Below are positions 44,995 through 56,835 of a stretch of DNA of 64,000 nt, piece by piece. The stretch covers positions 2,232,001 to 2,296,000 of the forward strand of contig NC_016134.3 of NCBI RefSeq assembly GCF_000005505.3, given 5' to 3'. Numbering within the stretch: position 1 is the stretch's first letter; each line of letters starts with the position of its first letter. The position numbers were made by a program, and so were the translations under genes. Below the pieces are notes generated by a model that was given only the letters and a program-made list of their open reading frames with translations, was not told the origin of the DNA and ran no database searches. This DNA comes from Brachypodium distachyon. Taxonomy: Eukaryota; Streptophyta; Magnoliopsida; Poales; Poaceae.

Positions 44995-47900
44995 ATGGCG
45001 CCCACCGCCCCCAAGAAAGGGAAAGGCTCCAAGAGTTCCACGGCTGACAAGGGCGAGAAGGCTCCCAAGAAGCCTGTCTCGAAGAAGGAGCAGGAGAAGC
45101 TGGTGCTGAGGGCCACGTAGGCCTTCTTCAAGCCCGGCTACAACGGCGAGGGGCTGGACAAGATCTGGCACGCCGTCGCCTCGCGGTTCAACGTGTACGG
45201 CGAGACGCTCGTCTTCCCTGCCGGCGCCGACCACCAAGAGAACGACTTCCGAGTGTTTTCGCGCTTCATCCTTGCCGGGTTGGTGCCTCCGTACTCCCTG
45301 TTCCTCCACGTTCCTCCACGCACTCATGGAGGCGTACCAACTCCGGGTGGCGCAGCTCCACCCCACCTCCCTCTTCCTCCTCGCCGTCTTCCAGTTCCTC
45401 TACGAGGGGTTCATCGGGGCGATGCCGTCGGTGGCATTGTTCCGGCACTACTTCTATCCGCGTGTTGAGCAGGCGGAGGCGATATCGTCGGGGGTGGTGT
45501 TCCGCGCCCGCGATCGGATGAAGTCAGAGTTCATCGTCCGGTCGAAGAAAAAGATCGAGAAGGAGTGGCGCGCGGACTGGTGCTGGGTTCACATGAAGGA
45601 ACCCGGCGAGTTCATCTACGCGCCCACCGAGCTGCCGGTGAGCAACCACAGTTGGCGGGACCGCTACAGCCACGACGCGGAGCTCCGCCCCATCGTCGAG
45701 AGGATCAAGGCCCTGCGGCTAGCGGGGCTCACTGATCTCGACGTGGCGCGGACCTACATCAGCCGGCGCATCGTGCCGCTGCAGCTGCGGTCTCGCCCCG
45801 CGTGGATGTACACGGGGCCCGGGGACAACACACGCCTTCAGAACGGGGGCGTGACCCCGGATGCGATCCGGGCCTGGGTGAAGGGGATCACCGAAGAGGA
45901 TGGCCCATTCACGGATCTGCCCCCAGGGGCACCATCCCTCCACGCCGGCGTCGCGGGGCTGGACGACATTGTCAGCAGCTACCCGCCCTGCAACGAGTGG
46001 GGGCTGATGTTCGAATCCCCCGCTCGAACCCCGCAACCTCCTCCACCCGCAACTCGTGGGAAGCGGGTGGTCAAGGAGAGTGGGGGGGAGTCCGAGCTCA
46101 GTTGGCCCGACCTCGAGTCTTCCGGCGGTGAGGCCGGCCAAGTTGTCGGGGCCCGAACGGTCCTCCCTGCGGAGGAGGAGGAGGAGGAGGACGAGGACGG
46201 CGCGCCCCTGGTGCGAAGGTCCAGAGCGCCCGCGGCAGCGGCCACCTCCGTAGTGACCGCAAGCACCGCGGCGGCTTCCACGGCGACTGAGGGTGCGGCA
46301 ACCCCACGAGCGCCCACAGCCCCCCGCCCAAGCGGGGACTCTTTCAGGGTTACGAGCTCACACTCAACCCCCCGAAGGACGGCACCTCGATGGGAGCCGG
46401 CCAGAGGGGGAGGACTGACACTGCGCCCGCCGCGCCGAGCAAGAGGCCGCGCACCTGGGCCAGTGGCGGTGCCAGTGCCAGCCAGGCTGACACGGGGGTC
46501 AGCGGCGCCGCCACCATGGCTGCCGCCGACCCGATTCCGGTAGAGGAGGAGCCTGCAACAGGTACGGTCCCCTTCCCCTGATTCCATCATCCAAGCTTTT
46601 TCTACACACTGACCTACAACGGTGTGCTCACCTCGGCTCGCAGGCGAAACCCAGCCCGTGGCGGGCGGCCCGACAGCAGAAGCCGGGACAGAGGGGGAGG
46701 AGGCTCCTGCCGCAAGCACGGCGTCCCCGCAAGGTACCCACTCAGTGCTTCCTCGCGTTCGTCGCCAGGTACCTCAATTTAGCTTCAAGTTCTAATTAAT
46801 TAACTTTGTCTTTGCCGCAGAGCCCACTGCGCCCACGACGGGAGCGGGCGATGCGGTGGTCGACCTCAGCTCCGACGTTGAGGACGCAGAGATGAGGGTG
46901 GAGCCGGAGGCGGCCAACGGTGCCGAACACAACGGTGGCGGCAACCAACGGTGGCGGCGCCCACCGTCGCTACCGGGGCGGAGATCAGCGACGCGCCCCC
47001 GGCCGCGCAGGCTGAATGCGCGGATCCCGCAGCCACCCAGCAGGAGGTGACTCCTGCCGGGGGCGCGGAAACTCCACCAGCCCCGCAACCCATGGGCGCG
47101 GGTGTGGTGGAGGCTGTGGCAGAGGGGCAACAGGCGGCCCCGCCGCAAGTGGACGACGCTCCCCCCGGCCAAACTGTGGCTGCTGGGGTCTCATCGTCAT
47201 CCGCTGCGACCTCCAGCCCAGACCTCGGCATCCTTGCCGGGGCGACTTGGGACCCAATCACCTGGGACCCAAGCATCTACGATCGGGGGCACCGGTTCCT
47301 CGACGCCATCAAGGAGCAGCAGTTGCCATTCGTCACCTCATTCAACAAGGTGAAGGAGTGCCACGAGCTCACGAAGGGCCAGCTTGGCGAGGTGCGGCAA
47401 GAAGTCGAGAGGGAGCGGCAAGAGCTCTCCCGGCTACGGGAGGAAACGCGCCTGCCCCGGCAGGCCAGGGATGAAGCCGCAGCGCCGGTCGTCCCCAAGG
47501 CCGAGCTCCATCGGCACCTGGAGGCCCAACGCGTCGAGCACCAGCAAGTACTGGACTCGCTGGCCGCGGCGCGGAGAAGGCAAACAAGGAGCATGAGGAG
47601 ATGCTCGCGACAGCCTAGGCTCGCCTCAATGAGAAGAGCGAGCTAGTTAACAGCTACTCCTCCCAGCTCTAGGCGTTGCGCACGAAGCTGGAGGAGCAGG
47701 CCAAGGTCACGGAGGACGCGGTCGCGGCGTCGGCACGGCAGGAGAAGGAGCTCAACTCCGCCAAGGAGAAGAGCACCCATCTCGAGTCGGAATTGTCCAC
47801 CGCCCGGGGCGAGCTCGTCAAGATGGGCGAGGACAATGTGGCCAAGGCCAAGGAGATCGCGCGGCTCACGGAACTCCTCAGCAAGGCCAAGAGCACAGTG

Positions 47901-48341
47901 GTGCTGGCGCGCGGCAACCACGACAAGTTGGCGGAGCAGCGGCAGAGGGAGACTGAGAAGCTGCGCGAGATCGCCCAGGCCATGCACGACCTGCTGCCGA
48001 GGTTCAAGGTGCAGGCCGCGAAGGTGGACGGCACGGACGTCATCACCCTGATCCCCTTCTTCTCTGACATGGTGGGGAAGCTTGAGGCGCTGGACGTGTG
48101 GATCTCCAAGTTCTGCGACGGGGAGCTTGCTTCGTGCGCCAGGGAGATCGCCGAGACGATCCTCCCCCGGGTGCACTACCATCACCCGGACTTCCCCTTC
48201 GAGACGCTGTGGGACGCCTGGTCGGATAGCGAGGACGGCCCTTCTCACTCCAAGGCGGTGAGCAGGTTCGTCGAGGAGGTGGTGGACCGGATGCAGAGGA
48301 AGCCGGAGCCAGAGCCCCCAACGGGAGACGCCGGCAACTAG
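44995..48341 (+). pseudogene. Antisense extra gene of the retrotransposon ('putative gypsy type transposon' domain)
   Basis: It is transcribed opposite to gag-pol. ATG at 44995 opens a Lys-rich start, which is stopped by TAG at 45118-45120. The conserved domain follows (NVYGETLVFPAG, then LFLLAVFQFLYEGFIG, SWRDRYSHD). A 10-bp tandem duplication (TTCCTCCACG at 45301-45310 and 45311-45320) shifts the frame. From about 45322 to 46330 a long open stretch continues, ending in an acidic, Ala/Pro-rich linker. Two short introns are likely (about 46561-46643 and 46735-46819, GT-AG). The C-terminal part (about 47230-47580 and 47680-48341) is a predicted coiled coil, broken by stops near 47616-47672. 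The function of this family is unknown. Confidence 0.75.
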
Positions 48342-49795
48342 TCGCCGCAGCCCCCTGCCGGTCCTCATTTTCTCTTTATGTCTTTTTTGGTTCCTGCAAG
48401 TATCGCGCTTGACGCCGTTGAACAATTAATGTTTTATCTGTCCTTGTAATTGTTCACTACTTTTATAAATTTTCATTTTATGGTTCTACTTGGTACTTGG
48501 TTCTTGTTCCCGTAGTTGGCTCGCGGGGTGGATCTTCTGGCCTTTGTGTGTTATGCCTTGTGTTGTCGGGGACTCGCGACCTACCCACTTAACAGAACAA
48601 GGACCCGGGATGGACCCGCAGTGCCAACCTGAGGTCAAGTAGCAGCGGCGAGCCACTCCGCTTGCGGGATAGCTACTCCCAAGCATGCGCCTGCGGGACG
48701 GACCCGCAAGCCCCATGAGGAGCGCACTCCCCCCGCAAGCTTCCTTCTAACACCCCAGCCACACGCAAGACCCGAACCACACCAACGAGCGAATGTTAGG
48801 TATCATAAAGCTAGGCGGCTAGGACTGTGCACTTAGCTGTCTGTTCTCGCACTTGGAGCGCTTGCTGGAGGGATGCGGCAGGGACGCTGTGGCGGGGCTG
48901 CTGTCGCCGCCGAGCACTGATGGCGTGCTCCACCACACCGTCTCATCGGCAACCCTTGCCTTGGGACCGCATTGGGAACACCCCGCTGGAGGGACGTGGC
49001 GAGGGCACAGCGGCAGTGCACCCATCGGTGCTGAGCACGGATGGCATGCACCACCACCGTGTCTCCGCGGCCTCCCTCGCCCTCGCAGCTATCTTCTTAG
49101 CTTCACTCTGAGTTGCTCCATGGCCACCATGCCCTTTTATAGGCACAGTGAAGAATCCTGCCACCATGCGCGCCGAGTTACTGCGGCACCCGTGGAGACA
49201 CCCTCCTGCAGTAAGAACCTTGGGACGGTCGCCACGCACCATTGGCCACCGCTAAATGACACGACCCGTGAGCGCTCCACGAGCATCACCGTGCGCCCAA
49301 TCCCATCCTTGTCCTGCATGTCAGATTCTTACCGAGCCCAAGATGCTGCCATTTTTTTTTCGAAATGCACGAAAAAAGACGCAGCGCAGATAGAGCACAG
49401 GTAACCCTCCTGCCTCCCAGCCCTCGGGCACAGAAGGGTCGATGCCAAACTTGGGTGTGAGCACTCTTCCATTCCACGACGCAGCTTCTGCGTGATGTGC
49501 GTTGCGGGGAACCCGGCAACGGCATGGCCCCGTGCCAGAGTGATCCGGCAACGGGTTTTCGTTTTCGAGGCTCTGGCAGCCCCCTGCTCACAACCAAGGA
49601 TGGAAAGAGACTTCTGTGCACCTAAAGCAGGAGACAGAAGAAAAAACATGCAAATAATCGAGACAACTTGAAATTCGGAGGAGAACACTTATCTTTATTC
49701 ATAAAAACTAGCGGATTACAATCGGGGGTTGCCCGGCTACACTAGTTCGAAAGCCATGCTACCGGAGCATCACCTATGGGTCGGGCTCCGCCGCT
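48342..49795. other. Retrotransposon spacer between pol and the antisense gene
   Basis: Non-coding. It contains a diverged direct repeat of about 125 bp (about 48862-48960 and 48988-49083, sharing GCTGGAGGGA.G.GGC, GAGCAC.GATGGC.TGC and ACCGTCTC/ACCGTGTCTC). No protein is recognised. Confidence 0.55.
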
Positions 49796-50480
49796 TCACG
49801 GGTAGAACTTGCGCAAGTGCTCAAGGTTCCAACTGTTTTGCACCGGCAAGCCTTCTTCGGTTTCCAGCCGGACAGGCCCTGGCCTGGTCACCTGCACTAC
49901 TCGAAAGGGGCCCTCCCATTTCGGAGCCAAGTTGTTCCCGGCCTTCATTCCTTGTATCCGGTGCAGGACAAGGTCTCCGATCTCGAGCTCCCGGGGACGG
50001 ACCCGCTTGTCATGATAACGGCGGAGTCCCTGCTGATAGCGTGCAGCTCGTACAGCAGCCCGGCATCGAAGTTCTTCGATGAAGTTCAGATCGTCAACCG
50101 TCTGCTCGTGTTGGCCATGGTTGCCATACGCGCGTACCCGAGGGGATCCATGCTTGAGCTCGAGGGGCAGCACCGCTTCTGCCCCGTAGACAAGGGCGAA
50201 AGGAGTTTCGCCCGTTGCCCGGCTAGGTGTGGTCCTGATTGACCACAGCACGGGCTGGAGTTCTTCGACCCAGGGCTTCCTGTGGCCTTTGAGCTCGTCA
50301 AAGGTTCTCGTCTTGAGCCCCTGCAGCACCTCTGCGTTGGCTCACTCCGCCTGTCCGTTGCTCCTCGAGTGAGCGACAGAGGCGAAGTGGATCTTGGTGC
50401 CCATGCCCTCACAGTAGGCTTGGAACACGGCGCTCATGAATTGCGTGCTGTTGTCGGTGCGCCTGGAAGTAGTGCCGTAG
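49796..50480 (-). pseudogene. Integrase C-terminal half of gypsy pol
   Basis: The open part (50329-49796) encodes LWSIRTTPSRATGETPF and VYGAEAVLPLE, then a chromatin-side tail (KWEGPFRVVQV, NLEHLRKFYP), typical of gypsy integrase. Upstream the core fragment ([19 protein letters not shown]) is in another frame, and a TGA replaces the usual CGA after NGQAE. The zinc-binding N-terminus and the first part of the catalytic core are missing, so integration activity cannot be encoded here. Confidence 0.85.
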
Positions 50481-51060
50481 CTTGCGTGATGCAAGTAGAA
50501 ACCCCAGCAAGAGCTTCTGCACTTGCGGGTATCGCGTGCGGGCGTCGCGCAACCCTGTGCTGACGAAGTACACGGGGTGCTGCACGAGCCGCTTGTGGGG
50601 CGTCATCGCCGCCGGCTCGACAACGGCTCCCGGGTCGGAGGCAGTTGCCGGGGGTGGCTCAGCACCCGGCCCCGCAAGCCCAGCCCCCGGGAGTTCTTCT
50701 TCTCTCTCGGCACCGAGCTGACCACTTGGTCAGTCGCCGCTAGGTAGAGTAGCAACGGCTCGCCCGGCTTAGGGGCGACGAGGATTGGCGGCAACTTCGG
50801 GTGTTCCTTGAGATCCTGGAACGCCGCCTCAGCCTCAGGGGTCCAGTCAATTGGGCCCTTCTTCTTCATTACCTTGAAGAAAGGCAGGGCGCGTTCGCCC
50901 AGCCTTGAGATGAAACGCCCCAGCGCGGCTACACAGCCGTTGAGGCGCTGCACGTCCTTCACCCTGCGGGGAGCCTCCATCTTCTCAATAGCTTCTATCT
51001 TCTTTGGGTTGCCCAGAATCCCCCTGCGTGAAACCAAGAAGCCCAGAAGCTGCCCCTAGG
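50480..51060 (-). pseudogene. Fragment spanning reverse transcriptase thumb and start of RNase H
   Basis: The frame at 51037-50603 has GILGNPKKIEAIEKMEAP, RRVKDVQRLNG and ALGRFISRLGERALPFF, then a WTPEAEAAFQDLK segment, the usual RT-connection to RNase H transition. A second frame (50606-50480) has [18 protein letters not shown]. The RT fingers and palm with the YVDD-type active site are absent. The sequence jumps from the end of the protease/pol linker to the thumb, and RNase H stops after its first motifs. Confidence 0.85.
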
Positions 51061-51133
51061 GACTGGGAAGATCCGATGGCTCCCAAGCGAACACGTCGGC
51101 ATTCTCCCAGAGGAAAGTGATAAGGGAGCCTTC

Positions 51134-51865
51134 CTATTTGGCATTGAGGTTCGCATCGATGGTGACGGTGCGCTCCTCTTTGCCGGCCTGAAGGGGCAGC
51201 ATCTTCACCTTGGCGGCCTCCTCCTTGAGCTTCTGGCCCTTGCTGGGGTGTGAGCTCGAGCTTGTGCCTCCCCCGGCAAGTTCCTGCGGGGCGACACGAG
51301 CCTTCTTCGCTGCGGGGCTGTCGCCCAGCAGCGGGCCTTCGCTTCCGGCGATGCCTTCATCGCTAGAATCAGCTGCAGCGGCGGCCTTGACGACCTCGCC
51401 CACACACCAGGCTGCATCTTTGAGATCGCACATGATGGAGAGGACTCCGTATGTGGATGGCATCTTCAGCACGCCGTAGGTGCAATGAGTTGCCGCCATG
51501 AACTTGATCAGCGCCGGCCGACCAAGGATCCCGTTGTACGGCAACGAGGTGTTCGCCACATCGAACACAAGGTGCTCGGTCCTGAACGCCTCCCGGGACC
51601 CGAAGGTGACCGGCAGCGTGATGCGCCCCAAGGGGCGCACGATCCCGAGGTTCACTCCCCGGAACGGGTCAGTGGGCTTCACCTGCTCCAGTGGCAGCTG
51701 AAGTTTCTCCACCAACTTGGCGGACAGGAGGTTCAACCCCGCTCCGTTGTCCACCAGCACCTTGGTCACCGTCATGCTGTTGATGATCGGCGAGACCACG
51801 AAGGGTAAAAGCCCAGAACCCAGCTGTCGGGCTGGGCGATCGTCGGCGCTGAAGGTGATCGGCAC
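51134..51865 (-). pseudogene. Retropepsin-like aspartic protease region of gypsy pol
   Basis: One open frame of 243 codons. The catalytic-site region reads VTKVLVDNGAGLNLLSAKL, with Asn after the catalytic Asp where these elements usually have Gly, Thr or Ser. It continues with YNGILGRPALIKFMA, the second conserved protease block, then an Ala/Ser/Lys-rich linker leading toward pol. The frame is open but belongs to a broken polyprotein. Confidence 0.8.
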
Positions 51866-51889
51866 GTGCGACCACTTCAGCGACTGCTA

Positions 51890-53851
51890 CGCCTCCATGT
51901 CCGGCAACAGTGCACACACCTCCCGGCATGGGATGAGAGAGCGTAAGCTCCCCCATGGATGCAGGCGACACCGCGGGGCTCCTGGAAGCCGGGCTCGTCG
52001 CCCCCGTTGTAGTCGGACTCGCGCTGCTCCTCAGCACGAGCATTGTCTCGTCCTCGGGGAGGTCGCTCCCTGCCGGCACGGGCTTGGCCGCATCCCCCCT
52101 AGGCTTCTTCTCTGCCGGCGTCCCCGCCGGCAGGCTTCGGCCCTTCTCTGGGGTCATTCGAGCAATCCCGGGAGAGATGCCCGATGTCGCCGCAGTTGAA
52201 GCAGGCGTCGGCCGCCCGGCGCTCCTCATGGCGCTGCTCGCGCCTCTGCTTGATACCCTGCAGGATGTGGCAATCCTGCACGTCATGGGTGGCGTTGGCG
52301 TGGATGGGGCAGCGCGATGCGTCGCTCGGCTTGCACCAGACCCGCCAGCGGGCGAGGCCTTCTTCGCAGGCCTCGGGGAAGCCCCCGACTCCGCGGCGAG
52401 GACTTGCTTCCCGTTGCGCTTATGGGAACTCTTCTTTTGCGAGCCCTCAGTGGGACTCGTGGCATCCTTAGCTGCAAGTTCGGGCACCAAGCGCCCTTCC
52501 TTGGCCATGGCACACTTGTGCGTCAGGGCGTAGAGCTCCTGCGTCATCCGGATCTGATGCGTGCTCAGTTTCTTCCGCATCTTGGGGTCACGGACATTGA
52601 TGGTGAAGGTGTTGATGATGGCGGCAGCCTCCGCCTCGGGGATGGAGTAGGAGAGGCTGGAGAAGCGGTTGACGAAGCTCCGCAGCGTCTCTCCTGGCTT
52701 TTGCACCACGGTTTGCAGCTCCGCCATGGTTCCCGGGCACTTGTAGCCGCCCTAGAACGCGCTCACAAACTGGTTGCGCACGTCTGCCCAAGTGGCTATG
52801 GACCCGGCAGGCAGGTTGAGCAGCCAAGTTCTCACTGACCCCTTGAGGACCATCGGGAACCAGTTGGCCCTGACCTTGTCATCGGCGCCGATGGCGTGCA
52901 TCCCCAACGTGTAGGTCAGGAGAAAATCCTTCGGGTTCACGGTCCCGTCGTACGTCCCAAGCGCTGGCGCTCGGGACTTGCGGGGCCACGTTACCCGGTG
53001 CAGCTCGCGGGTGAACGCGGTGCAGCTGTCCTCGGCGCCCATGGGAGCAACCTCCTGCTCCTCTGGACGCGGGCGCTCTGCCTCACGCCGGCGCCGGCGC
53101 CGGCGCTCCAGGCGCTGGCGGAGGTCTTCTTGCTGGCGGGCGTTCAGGACGCCCCACGCGTCAACCCACGTGATGGTAGGTGACGAATCCGAGGACCCCC
53201 AGGATCCTCGCCTCCCGGCCCTCCCTGCGGGGGAGGTTTTTCTCCCTGCCCCGAGACGCGGGACGCGTCTCCGCGTCCCGGGTTCTGCCCCCGGCCCGAA
53301 CCGGCCGGGGCGCCCTCGCCTTACGGCTGCTGGGCGGCGAGTGCGAGGAGCGCGTCCAGCTCCGCCCTCCATGCCTCGTGCTTCGTCGTGCCTTGCTGCA
53401 GCTCATAGCGCACCATGACTCGCGTGGCGATGATGGATTCTGCTGGGGTTTGCGCTGGAGGCAGCCGATTCTCTGACCGGCTACCCTCCGTCCTGTCCCC
53501 TGGCGCACCCGGGTGAGTAGGGTTCGATCCCGATGGCGTCGCTCGTGACGCGGTGTGTTCGTGGCGCAGCTGCCGCCGCGCGTTTTCGGCCCGCGAGTGA
53601 ACTCGCTGGCCGGCGCAAGCGGCGTCATGGCCGCTCGCGCGACTGGCTCCGGCGCTGGGAGCCGCTGGCCCCCTCAGCCGGTTGTCCGCCGACGGCCGAG
53701 GAGGCGGGGGTGGCAGCTGTGACTGCTGCACTCGAGAGGGCTCAGGGTTCTCCTGGCCCTGTGACGCGGGTTGCACGTCGTGTGACCGCGTGTGCGCCAC
53801 TTTTGCACCACGCGGATCGATCCGAGGGTCACCAGCCCGCTTAGGAGGCAT
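51890..53851 (-). pseudogene. gag of the gypsy element, frameshifted
   Basis: ATG at 53851 opens MPPKRAGDPR. The central retrotransposon gag domain (YTLGMHAIGADDKVRANWFP, then GSVRTWLLNLPAGSIATWAD) lies in a different frame at about 52752-53000 and ends at TAG. The next frame from about 52727 (PGETLRSFVNRFSSLSYSIP) continues the domain. A CCHC zinc knuckle (CFNCGDIGHLSRDC) is in a further frame near 52150-52210. At least three frame breaks rule out a full gag protein. Confidence 0.85.
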
Positions 53852-53959
53852 GATGACTGGTCCTGTCGGCGAAGAAGACGATGCCGATGTAGCTGCAGGC
53901 GTCGGTGCCGGCGGTCACCGGCGAGCTATCCACACGCGCCCCCTACCTAGCGTGCCAGA

Positions 53960-54823
53960 TGTCGTAGCATGGGGCTCAAACACCGGGGATGCGAGGCACC
54001 CCCTTTTAGGTTTGGTAGAGGGCGTCGGGGATTGCTCCGGCGATCACCGGCGCCGCCGATGTCAAGCGTTGGAGCACACAAGATCGTTTACCCAGGTTCG
54101 GGCCACCCTGGGGTGTGAAACCCTACGTCCTGCTTCTGCGTTTTTATTAGCCGATGAACTAGGATTTACAGGTTGCAGGGGGGTCCCCGGGTGCTCTCTC
54201 TTTTTAGCTAAGTGCTACTTGCTATTTCTGGCTAGAACTAGTAAGGAACCCAACCCTCCGACCGTTGGCGGGGATCCTCCTTTTATATTCAAGAGGATTC
54301 CACGGGTGCCTTGGTGCATGGGTGACAAGTGGCGAGCAAAGAACTAGGGCAGCTTGCCCTTGCTGCGCTGGCTTGCATGCATGGTGCGTAGCCTTGCAAC
54401 TAGGACGCTACGTGTCTAGAATTCACAGCGGGCCAATCACTGTGGGCTGACTGGACGGGGAATCACCTTTCTGTCGGAGCATTTAATGTTTGCTTGTGCT
54501 TCACTCGCCCTGACGAGCCCTGCACACACTGAACCCGCCAGGCGGCCACGTGGCATCGTTGCTCTGCCCGCTTGGTCCCGCGCCTGTAGGAAGCGCCTGC
54601 GCCCGGGAACACCCTCCCCGGCAAGCGACCTTCCCGGGGGGCGCCCAGATGGGAGTCTTCTCGTTGCCTTCCAGAGCAACCCCCGCAGCCCGGCCAGCCC
54701 TGCCGGGCTGGTGATTTGCCGGGCAGCTTGCACGGGGCTGCTTGGGGTGCTATCCTTGCGGGGAACAAGCGAGGCGACACACGCGTCATGCAGCGGTGGT
54801 ACCCAGGTGCCACTGGTGCGACA
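53960..54823 (-). repeat. 5' LTR of the gypsy element
   Basis: About 864 bp, bounded on the plus strand by TGTCGTAGCA and GGTGCGACA. In element orientation this is the promoter-side LTR. Inside it (left side) the minus strand reads TC then TGGCACGCTAGGTAGGGG, a plausible tRNA primer-binding site starting with TGG. Confidence 0.93.
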
Positions 54824-54828
54824 GTCGG

Positions 54829-55430
54829 CGGCAGAACACCCGCTGGGGACGCGGCGAGGTAGCTTCGCGACGGCGGTGGAACAATGCGGCAGCGTGATGT
54901 GGAGAGGCGGCAGGGCGACGCTGGCAGCACCCGGCGGATCCCTGCGTGTGGAGCACGTCTCGTGAGGCAGCGCCAGTTTGCGCCAATTGCAGCGGTTGAA
55001 ATCGTTGCCGACCTGCAGCCATATTCCAAAGATGGGCACGGGGAGGGGCCATCGTCTAGTAGTCTGGCCATGATCCTCGGCTGAGTCAGCTCTATTGGAA
55101 ATTGTGCTGCCACGAAGGGGCCGGAAGGCGTACGGGGCCTCGCGGCAAGAAGCCGAAGAAATTGTTGGAGATGTCTCTGGACACTGAACCAGCAGCTTTC
55201 CCTTGGGCGGTTGCTTGGCGCTTGATGAATGGCAGCTCGACACCAGCAATAGAAGCACCAGGAGGAACATCATTGAAGCTCACATGACCTCCTGTGCTTG
55301 GAAGTATCCGTCCATGGAAAGGACAGATGGAGGGGTATGTTTTTGGAAATCTCCCTCATGTTGTGTTAGCTAGCTTATATATTTTCTTCGGAATTTGAGA
55401 TGAAATATGGATTATTTTGTATTAGAAGAA
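54829..55430. other. Right side of the retrotransposon target locus
   Basis: GC-rich sequence continuous with 43490-43711 once the element is removed. The joined block looks like the 5' part of a gene or a captured gene fragment. I cannot identify a protein; short frames with an EMSLDTEPAAF-like segment near 55167 are not convincing. Confidence 0.4.
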
Positions 55431-56735
55431 TAACGTCATGTTATTTGGTTCTACTTGTCATGTTATTTTGGTCATAATTGTCATGTCTTGTAGTACTAGT
55501 TGTTATGTCGTGTACTTTCTAATTGCCATGTCGTTCGGTTCTAGTTGACATGTTGTTTGGTGCTAATTAATTTACATGCCGTGCACTATTAGTTGTCATG
55601 TTGTTTGGTCCTACCTAGTTGCAATGTCGCATACTATCTAATTGACATGTTGTTTACTCATAATTGCCATATATTCTTGTCGTACTTGCCATATTATTTG
55701 GTCTTAGCAGCCATGTCGTGCGCTATGAGCTCCCATGCCGTGTATTACCTAGTTGCCATATTGTTGGGTTCCTAGTTGCCATATTTTTTTGTCCTAGTTG
55801 CCATATTATTTGGTATTGGTATCTATGTCGTGCGCTATTAGCTCTCATGTCGTGTATTATCTAATTGTCATATTGTTCGGTCGTAGTTGCCAGATTTTTT
55901 TGGGGTGCTAGTTAGTTGCCATAATATTTGGTCTTAATTGACATGTCGTGAGCTACTAGTTCTCATGTCGTGTATTACCTAATTGGCATTTTATTTGGTC
56001 CTAGTTGCCAGATTTTTTGGTCCTGGCTGTCAGATTTTTGTGTCCTAGTTGCCATGTTGTGCCCTACGAACTCTCATGTCGTGTATTAGCTAGTTGCCAT
56101 ATTGTTTGGTCCTAATTGCCAGATTTTCTGATGTTAGTTGCCATGTCTTGCCATGTCGTGCGCTGCCAGCTCTCACATCATTTATTACCTAGTTGGCATA
56201 TTGTTTGGTTCTAATTGGCATATTGTTTGGTCCTAAATGCCAGATTCTTCGGTCATAGTTGCCAGATTCTTTGGTCCTAGTTGCCATGTCATACACAACT
56301 ACCTCTCATGTCACGTCTTACCTAATTGTCATGCTGGTTGGTCCGAGATGCCAAGTTGTTTGGTCATAGTTGCCATATTTTTTATGTCAGTTGACATGTC
56401 GTGCGCTACCAACTCCCATATCGTGTATTATCTAGTTGCCGTATTGTTTGGTCTTGGTGACTAGATTCTTTAATCCTAGTTGCCAGATTTTTTTTTACTA
56501 ATTGTCATGTGATGCATTACTACCTCTCATGTCATGTCCTATCTAGTTGTCATGGTTTTTTTCTTCTAACTGTTATGGTGTTTGGTCATAGTTGTTATGT
56601 TCTGCAACACCTAGTTTTCATGTGTAGTTTATTTGATCTCAGGTGCCATGTGCTTTATCATTACTCATTTGCATATATTTTTGTACTCTTAGTGATCTTT
56701 TTATTTTGATCATAATTGTCCTATGTTTTTATCAT
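55430..56735. repeat. Degenerate tandem array with nested 22-bp and about 112-bp periods
   Basis: The basic unit is about 22 bp (AGTTGCCATATTGTTTGGTC with variants). The block GTCGTGCGCTA.TAGCTCTC, followed by ATGTCGTGTATTACCTA, recurs near 55717, 55829, 55946, 56054, 56156, 56290, 56399 and 56512, spaced 102-134 bp, about five basic units each. The short open frames across it are artefacts of the repeat. Confidence 0.85.
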
Positions 56736-56739
56736 TGCA

Positions 56740-56835
56740 CCTCGTGTGCATGTATCTAGACGCATTCAATTATGTAGGTGCATGCGTATCTAGATTCTAG
56801 ATAAATCCGCGAGAAGTATTATGGATCAGAGGGAG
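56740..56835. mobile_element. Right part of a Stowaway-type MITE
   Basis: 'catgtatctagacgcattc' and the end GATCAGAGGGAG with following TA are typical of a Stowaway subfamily; the left end is missing. It sits at the edge of the tandem array. Confidence 0.6.

Larger units (their letters stand above)
43712..54828 (-). mobile_element. Complete Ty3/gypsy LTR retrotransposon (Tat-like), with target duplication
   Basis: LTRs at 43717-44587 and 53960-54823 are direct copies with TG...CA ends. The identical 5-bp duplication GTCGG lies at 43712-43716 and 54824-54828. Element orientation is minus: gag begins near the right LTR and integrase lies toward the left. A primer site starting TGG lies two bases inside the right LTR. 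Pol has large internal deletions, so the element cannot move by itself. A second gene lies antisense between pol and the left LTR, the layout known from Tat-lineage elements such as Grande. The LTRs are clearly diverged (mostly transitions), so the insertion is not recent. Confidence 0.93.

Noticed and set aside
53682..54347. 221-codon plus-strand open frame across the right LTR
   Set aside because: It runs from gag antisense into LTR sequence and has a related frame in the left LTR; it is a shadow of the element.
55593..56709. Cys/Leu-rich small open frames
   Set aside because: They are translations of the degenerate tandem array.
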